Part shown: in pieces, positions 7,167 through 10,116 of the stretch | Position numbering within the stretch: position 1 is the stretch's first letter | How the letters are laid out: the number at the start of each line of letters is the position of its first letter | From: Actinomycetes bacterium | GTDB taxonomy: Bacteria; Actinomycetota; Actinomycetes; Propionibacteriales; Propionibacteriaceae | NCBI GenBank assembly: GCA_009785885.1 | Contig: WQUE01000237.1 | Span: forward strand, 1-10,116 | Length of the DNA stretch: 10,116 bases | Reading direction: 5' to 3' | Translations under genes and position numbers: made by a program | Notes under the pieces: generated by a model | Told to the model about the DNA's origin: nothing | The model's input: only the letters and a program-made list of their open reading frames with translations | Database searches by the model: none

Positions 7167-7203
7167 ACGGTGCCGCCGGGCACGAATACCCGCCTCGCAC
7201 CGT
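7167..7203 (-). repeat. Stem-loop directly behind the hpaG stop codon
   Basis: Outer stem of 7 perfect pairs, 7167-7173 with 7197-7203 (ACGGTGC/GCACCGT on the plus strand). Inner stem of 4 pairs, 7177-7180 with 7189-7192 (CGGG/CCCG), 8-base loop. It starts 2 bases after the hpaG stop codon. No U-run follows and the downstream genes belong to the same pathway. It is therefore more likely an intercistronic stabiliser or partial terminator that sets hpaG levels against hpaED than a full terminator. The role is inferred. Confidence 0.4.
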
Positions 7204-7205
7204 GT

Positions 7206-8717
7206 TCATGACGTCCGCCCGGGATTTGTGGTGCGGCTTGCCTCGTAGCGGGCGCGCCACGTCGCGTCCATCGGGAACAACCCATCGACGCGATGCCCCG
7301 CCTCGATCTGCTTGGCGATCCATTCGTCCTCGGCCTCTTGGGCCAGTGTGGCATCGGCGACCGCCTCGGCCAGGCCCGGCGGGATCACGATCACCCCGTC
7401 GTCGTCGCCCACGATGATGTCGCCGGGCTGCACGGACGCGCCGCCGCAGGCGATGGTCACGTCGATGTCCCAGGGCACGTGCTTGCGCCCCAGCACGGCC
7501 GGGTGCGGCCCGCGGCTGAACACCGGCAGGTCGATCCCCGCGACGATCGCGTAGTCGCGCACGCCCCCGTCGGTCACGACGCCGGCGGCGCCGAGCGCCT
7601 TCGCCCGCAGGGCAAGGATGTCGCCCAGTGTGGCCGAGCCGGTCTCGCCCCGCGCCTCGATGACCATCACCTCGCCGGGCTTGAGATCGTCGAAGGCGCG
7701 CTTCTGGGCGTTGTAGCCGCCGCCATGGCTTGCGAACAGGTCCTCGCGCCCGGGGATGAAGCGCAGCGTCTTCGCCACGCCCACCAGCTTCACGCCGGGC
7801 CGGTTGGACCGGACCCCGTCGATGCACACCGTGTTGAAGCCGCGCGCGCGCAGCGCCGCGGTGAGTCCGGCGACCGGCGCGGCCAACAGCTTGTCCCGCA
7901 GTTCCGCCGACAGCGCAGGGCCCGGTGCCGCGACCGGCGGCAGGCCGGCGGCCTCGCGCGAGCCCCACGCCTCCTCGCGCTGGTTGTCGTCGACCGACGG
8001 CAGGGAGCCGATCGCCGGGTCGAACCCGCCTCGTCCGGACACGACGGACGAGACCAACCGGCCGGTCGTGGGCGCGCCGGCGACGCCGGGGGCGTCGACC
8101 TCGACCTCGACGGTGTCGCCCGGTACGGCCACCGACGCGCCCGCAGGTGTGCCGGTGAGGATGATGTCGCCCGGTTGGAGCGTGAAGTGCTGCGACAGGT
8201 CGGCCACCAGTTGGGGCAGGGGGAAGATCATGCGGTCGGTCGTGTCACTCTGGGCCAACTCGCCGTTACGCCAGGTGCGAACACGCAGCTGATCCGGTCC
8301 CACTGAGCGCGCGTCGATCGCCCCGGGCCCGATCGGCGTGTAGCCGTCGCGGCCCTTGTTGCGCACGTTGGAGCCCCGGTCGTTGGCGCGCAGGTCGTAC
8401 AGGCCCCAGTCGTTGGCGGCGCTCACCCAACCCACGTAGTCCCACGCCTCGTCGGCGCTCACGTACCGGGCCGCCCTGCCGATCACCAGCGCGATCTCTC
8501 CTTCGAAGGCCAAGAGCTCGGTGCCTTCGGGACGTTCGACGGGCGATCCCGAGTTGGCTAGGGAACTCGTGGGCTTGAAGAAGTAGGACGGGTGCGCGGG
8601 ACGGCGCCCCCGTTGGTCAGCGCGCGACGCGTAGCTCAGGTGGACCGCAACAACTTTGCCGGGCGGCAGGGGGATCGCTGCGGGCCCGGCGCGACGCTCA
8701 TCCTCGAACAAGTACAC
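7206..8717 (-). CDS. hpaG: HpaG-like fusion: FAH-family isomerase/decarboxylase plus RraA-like (HMG-aldolase-like) domain
   Basis: Protein of 503 residues with two domains. Residues 20-225 form a fumarylacetoacetate-hydrolase-family domain. Metal-ligand candidates are E72 and E74 (FEGEIALVIG) and D103 (ANDWGLYD). KGRDGYTPIGP (121-131) resembles the K-x-RDG motif of E. coli HpaG, and GDIILTGTPAG (183-193) is standard. After a linker (about 226-268), residues 270-490 form an RraA / 4-hydroxy-4-methyl-2-oxoglutarate-aldolase-like domain. It contains GDILALRAKALGAAGVVTDG, then R387-D388 (GGVRD, the Arg-Asp pair that binds substrate and metal in HMG aldolase) and GDIIVGDDDGVIVIP. Enterobacterial HpaG has two FAH domains that together decarboxylate 5-oxopent-3-ene-1,2,5-tricarboxylate and isomerise the product. 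Here the RraA half may do one of these steps, since this family is known for keto-acid decarboxylation; that is inference. First gene of the operon. It starts at GTG, with AGGAAG (8726-8731) upstream. No stop or frame break separates the domains. Confidence 0.85.
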   Translation of the reverse strand: MYLFEDERRAGPAAIPLPPGKVVAVHLSYASRADQRGRRPAHPSYFFKPTSSLANSGSPVERPEGTELLAFEGEIALVIGRAARYVSADEAWDYVGWVSAANDWGLYDLRANDRGSNVRNKGRDGYTPIGPGAIDARSVGPDQLRVRTWRNGELAQSDTTDRMIFPLPQLVADLSQHFTLQPGDIILTGTPAGASVAVPGDTVEVEVDAPGVAGAPTTGRLVSSVVSGRGGFDPAIGSLPSVDDNQREEAWGSREAAGLPPVAAPGPALSAELRDKLLAAPVAGLTAALRARGFNTVCIDGVRSNRPGVKLVGVAKTLRFIPGREDLFASHGGGYNAQKRAFDDLKPGEVMVIEARGETGSATLGDILALRAKALGAAGVVTDGGVRDYAIVAGIDLPVFSRGPHPAVLGRKHVPWDIDVTIACGGASVQPGDIIVGDDDGVIVIPPGLAEAVADATLAQEAEDEWIAKQIEAGHRVDGLFPMDATWRARYEASRTTNPGRTS

Positions 8718-8725
8718 CGGTTCTT

Positions 8726-8731
8726 CTTCCT
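8726..8731 (-). promoter_or_regulatory. Ribosome-binding site of the hpaG-like gene (supports GTG start)
   Basis: Purine-rich AGGAAGAAGAA on the minus strand upstream of GTG at 8717. There is no in-frame ATG between this site and the conserved domain, so GTG is the best start. Confidence 0.6.
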
Positions 8732-8743
8732 AACGTGTTCCGC

Positions 8744-8772
8744 ATCCTATATGCTCGATTCGATCAGTGCAA
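8744..8772 (-). promoter_or_regulatory. Promoter of the hpa operon
   Basis: Minus strand: -35 TTGCAC (8767-8772), exactly 17 bases, then -10 TAGGAT (8744-8749), which fits actinobacterial TANNNT. Transcription would start near 8737, giving a leader of about 20 bases before the GTG of the hpaG-like gene, with the ribosome-binding site inside it. This is the best promoter in the window and sits where the operon needs one. Predicted by eye only. Confidence 0.65.
8752..8766. promoter_or_regulatory. 15-base dyad in the hpa promoter spacer (candidate operator)
   Basis: TGCTCGATTCGATCA has arms of 7 bases around a central T, and 6 of the 7 pairs match. It fills all but two bases of the 17-base spacer between the -35 and -10 boxes. 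A dimeric repressor bound here would block RNA polymerase, as expected for induction by the aromatic substrate. The regulator itself is not in the window, and its family cannot be named from the site. Confidence 0.5.
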
Positions 8773-8777
8773 GGAGT

Positions 8778-8819
8778 AGTCCCAAAGGACGGCACCGTTG
8801 CCCACAGGGACTCACGTGA
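8778..8819 (+). promoter_or_regulatory. Nested inverted repeats upstream of the transporter gene
   Basis: AGTCCC (8778-8783) pairs with GGGACT (8807-8812). Between them, GGCA (8791-8794) pairs with TGCC (8799-8802) around CCGT. A perfect 8-base palindrome, TCACGTGA, follows at 8812-8819. The set could be a leader RNA structure or a second protein-binding site serving the transporter. I could not identify a good plus-strand promoter in 8767-8887, so whether this stretch is transcribed is open. Confidence 0.3.
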
Positions 8820-8872
8820 CACCTCGCACCGAACGCCTGACTGATTGTTCATGTAAGCCCCCGCTTTATAAC

Positions 8873-8879
8873 AAAGGAG
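8873..8879 (+). promoter_or_regulatory. Ribosome-binding site of the transporter (decides GTG start)
   Basis: AAAGGAG followed by 8 bases and GTG at 8888. It is a near-consensus site with standard spacing, and it overrules the weaker in-frame TTG at 8798. Confidence 0.85.
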
Positions 8880-8887
8880 TTTTTCAG

Positions 8888-10116
8888 GTGTCTACTCAAG
8901 TCATCGAGGACGAGGACCTGGAGGTCCCCATTTTTGACAAGACCGACCAGCGGCGCGTGGCGATGGCCACCATGGTCGGGACCGCAGTCGAATGGTACGA
9001 CTATTTTATATACGCTACAGCGGCCGGCCTGGTGTTCGGCCAGCTCTTCTTCAAGGACGCCGGCCCCACGTTGGCGACGATCCTGTCGTTCTTCTCCGTC
9101 GGCATCAGCTTCCTGTTCCGCCCGCTCGGCGCGTTCATCGCCGGCCACATGGGCGACCAGATCGGGCGCCGGCCGATGCTCGTCATCACGCTTGTGACGA
9201 TGGGCGCCGCGACGACCCTGATCGGGTGCCTGCCGACCTACGACAAGTGGGGGCTCATGGCGCCCGTCCTGCTGCTCACCCTCCGTATCGCTCAGGGCAT
9301 ATCCGCTGGAGGCGAATGGGGTGGTGCGGCCCTGATGGCCGTCGAGCACGCGCCCGCCAACAAGCGGGGCTTCTACGGTGCCATGCCGCAGCTGGGCGTG
9401 CCGCTGGGGCTCCTGATGTCCTCCGCGATGCTCGCCCTGATGAACATCCTGTTCCCCGGCGACAAGTTCCTGCAGTGGGGCTGGCGCATCCCGTTCCTGT
9501 TCAGCTTCGTGCTGATCATCGTCGGCTTCTGGATCCGGCACCGCGTCGAGGAGAGCCCGGTCTTCACCGAGATCTCCGAGCGCAAGATGCACACCAAGCT
9601 GCCTGCCGCCAAGCTGCTCCGGTTCTACTTCCCGCTCGTGCTGCTGGCCGCACTGGTCTTCGCCGGCAACAGCGCCTCGGGCTACATGACCACAGGCGGC
9701 TACATCCAGCACTACGCCACGAGTTCTGCCATCGGCCTGGCCCGGGGCACCGTCCTGTGGGCCTCCACGGTCGCCGGCGTGACGTGGGGCGTGTCGACAC
9801 TCCTCGGCGGCTGGCTCAGTGACAAGATCGGCCAGCGCAACGTCTACCTGACAGGGTGGGTGGTGCAAGGGGCGGGGCTTGTGGCCCTGTTCCCGCTGGT
9901 CAACACGAAGGCGGCCGGGAACCTGTTCCTGGCGCTGGTCTTCCTCACCATCGGGCTGGGGTTGACGTACGGCCCACAAGCGTCGTGGTACGCGGAGCTG
10001 TTCCCCGCGTCCGTCCGATTCTCGGGGGTGTCCATCTCGTACGCCTTCGGCTCGATCCTCGGCGGCGCGTTCGCCCCGATGATCGCCGCCGCCCTGCTCA
10101 ACTCCACGGGGACCAC
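8888..10116 (+). CDS. MHS-family (metabolite:H+ symporter) major facilitator transporter (3' end cut off)
   Basis: Inner-membrane proton symporter for organic or aromatic acids; 409 codons from GTG are visible and the frame is open at the right edge. After a short acidic N-terminus comes the MHS signature around TM1: MVGTAVEWYDYFIYATAAG (residues 29-47). Next is R78-P79 with MFS motif A between TM2 and TM3 (GHMGDQIGRR, 86-95), then RIAQGISAGGEWGGA (133-147), PQLGVPLGLLMSS and WRIPFLFSF. A basic-acidic loop (RHRVEESPVF) ends the first half, and a second motif-A copy (GGWLSDKIGQRN) lies in the second half. About 10 to 11 of 12 helices are included, so some 30-60 residues are missing. Relatives include ShiA, PcaT and KgtP. 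Its divergent position suggests uptake of 4-hydroxyphenylacetate or homoprotocatechuate, but the substrate is inferred from context only. An 11-base A/T run with rare codons lies in TM1. Confidence 0.93.
   Translation, partial: MSTQVIEDEDLEVPIFDKTDQRRVAMATMVGTAVEWYDYFIYATAAGLVFGQLFFKDAGPTLATILSFFSVGISFLFRPLGAFIAGHMGDQIGRRPMLVITLVTMGAATTLIGCLPTYDKWGLMAPVLLLTLRIAQGISAGGEWGGAALMAVEHAPANKRGFYGAMPQLGVPLGLLMSSAMLALMNILFPGDKFLQWGWRIPFLFSFVLIIVGFWIRHRVEESPVFTEISERKMHTKLPAAKLLRFYFPLVLLAALVFAGNSASGYMTTGGYIQHYATSSAIGLARGTVLWASTVAGVTWGVSTLLGGWLSDKIGQRNVYLTGWVVQGAGLVALFPLVNTKAAGNLFLALVFLTIGLGLTYGPQASWYAELFPASVRFSGVSISYAFGSILGGAFAPMIAAALLNSTGT

Larger units (their letters stand above)
7094..7209 (-). other. 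hpaG-hpaE gap: tiny ATGA-coupled reading frame
   Basis: The hpaG stop overlaps an ATG (ATGA, 7206-7209) that opens a 37-codon frame ending at 7096-7098. Its stop codon lies inside the GAGG of hpaE (7094-7097), 8 bases before the hpaE ATG. Ribosomes reading it would therefore arrive exactly at the hpaE start. The peptide (starts MNTVRGGYSC, rich in Thr, Ser and Cys) resembles nothing I know, and there is no clear ribosome-binding site of its own. It may be a coupling device, or just chance open frame in a gap. Confidence 0.2.

Noticed and set aside
7088..7354. N-terminal extension of hpaE by 89 codons
   Set aside because: The extension has no aldehyde dehydrogenase similarity, overlaps the end of hpaG, and ignores the GAGG site in front of the ATG at 7087.
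5501..7417. Very long plus-strand open frame (638 codons) opposite hpaE
   Set aside because: It is a mirror of hpaE caused by strong third-position G/C bias. The translation is Arg/Gly/Asp/Val-rich and low in complexity with no domain, whereas the minus strand encodes a complete aldehyde dehydrogenase.
8845..8872. TTGTTC, 16 bases, TATAAC as the promoter of the transporter
   Set aside because: Transcription would start at about 8879, which would remove the ribosome-binding site (8873-8879) from the mRNA.
8798..8887. In-frame TTG at 8798 as start of the transporter, preceded by AAAGGA
   Set aside because: It adds 30 residues unlike the N-termini of MHS transporters, whereas GTG at 8888 has AAAGGAG at ideal distance and leaves a normal N-terminus.
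8844..9979. Long minus-strand frame (376 codons) opposite the transporter
   Set aside because: Gln/Asp/Gly/Arg-rich antisense shadow with no domain. The plus strand encodes a clear multi-helix transporter.

Overview
The window looks like chromosomal DNA of a high-GC Gram-positive bacterium (Actinobacteria). Coding regions are strongly G/C-biased at third codon positions, ribosome-binding sites are AAGGAG-like, two genes start with GTG, and the ring-cleavage dioxygenase closely matches the Brevibacterium/Arthrobacter homoprotocatechuate dioxygenases. The genus cannot be fixed from the sequence.

Layout. (1) Positions 1-1191, minus strand: a GH51 alpha-L-arabinofuranosidase that runs off the left edge and lacks its C-terminal domain. 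(2) Positions 1192-1435: a 244-base gap with overlapping, mutually exclusive inverted repeats behind the next operon, and possible promoter and operator elements for the arabinofuranosidase. (3) Positions 1436-8717, minus strand: a six-gene operon in transcription order hpaG-like, hpaE, hpaD, hpaH, hpaI, gabD-like. (4) Positions 8718-8887: a divergent regulatory region with a good minus-strand promoter whose 17-base spacer is almost filled by a 15-base dyad. (5) Positions 8888-10116, plus strand: an MHS-type major facilitator transporter that runs off the right edge.

Together the operon encodes the lower meta-cleavage pathway of homoprotocatechuate (3,4-dihydroxyphenylacetate), the intermediate of 4-hydroxyphenylacetate breakdown. 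HpaD opens the ring, HpaE oxidises the semialdehyde, the HpaG-like protein decarboxylates and/or isomerises, HpaH hydrates, and HpaI splits the product into pyruvate and succinic semialdehyde. The terminal aldehyde dehydrogenase turns the latter into succinate for the TCA cycle. Catalytic residues are present in every enzyme. The divergent transporter probably imports the aromatic acid or a related one.

Two things depart from the textbook cluster. First, the HpaG-like protein is not the usual tandem of two FAH-family domains: it has one FAH domain followed by an RraA / HMG-aldolase-like domain. Second, the gene order matches the enterobacterial hpaGEDFHI order except that hpaF (5-carboxymethyl-2-hydroxymuconate isomerase) is missing from its expected place; hpaD and hpaH are 3 bases apart. 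The upper-pathway monooxygenase (hpaBC) and any regulator are not in the window. I saw no tRNA, rRNA, CRISPR array, insertion sequence or phage gene.
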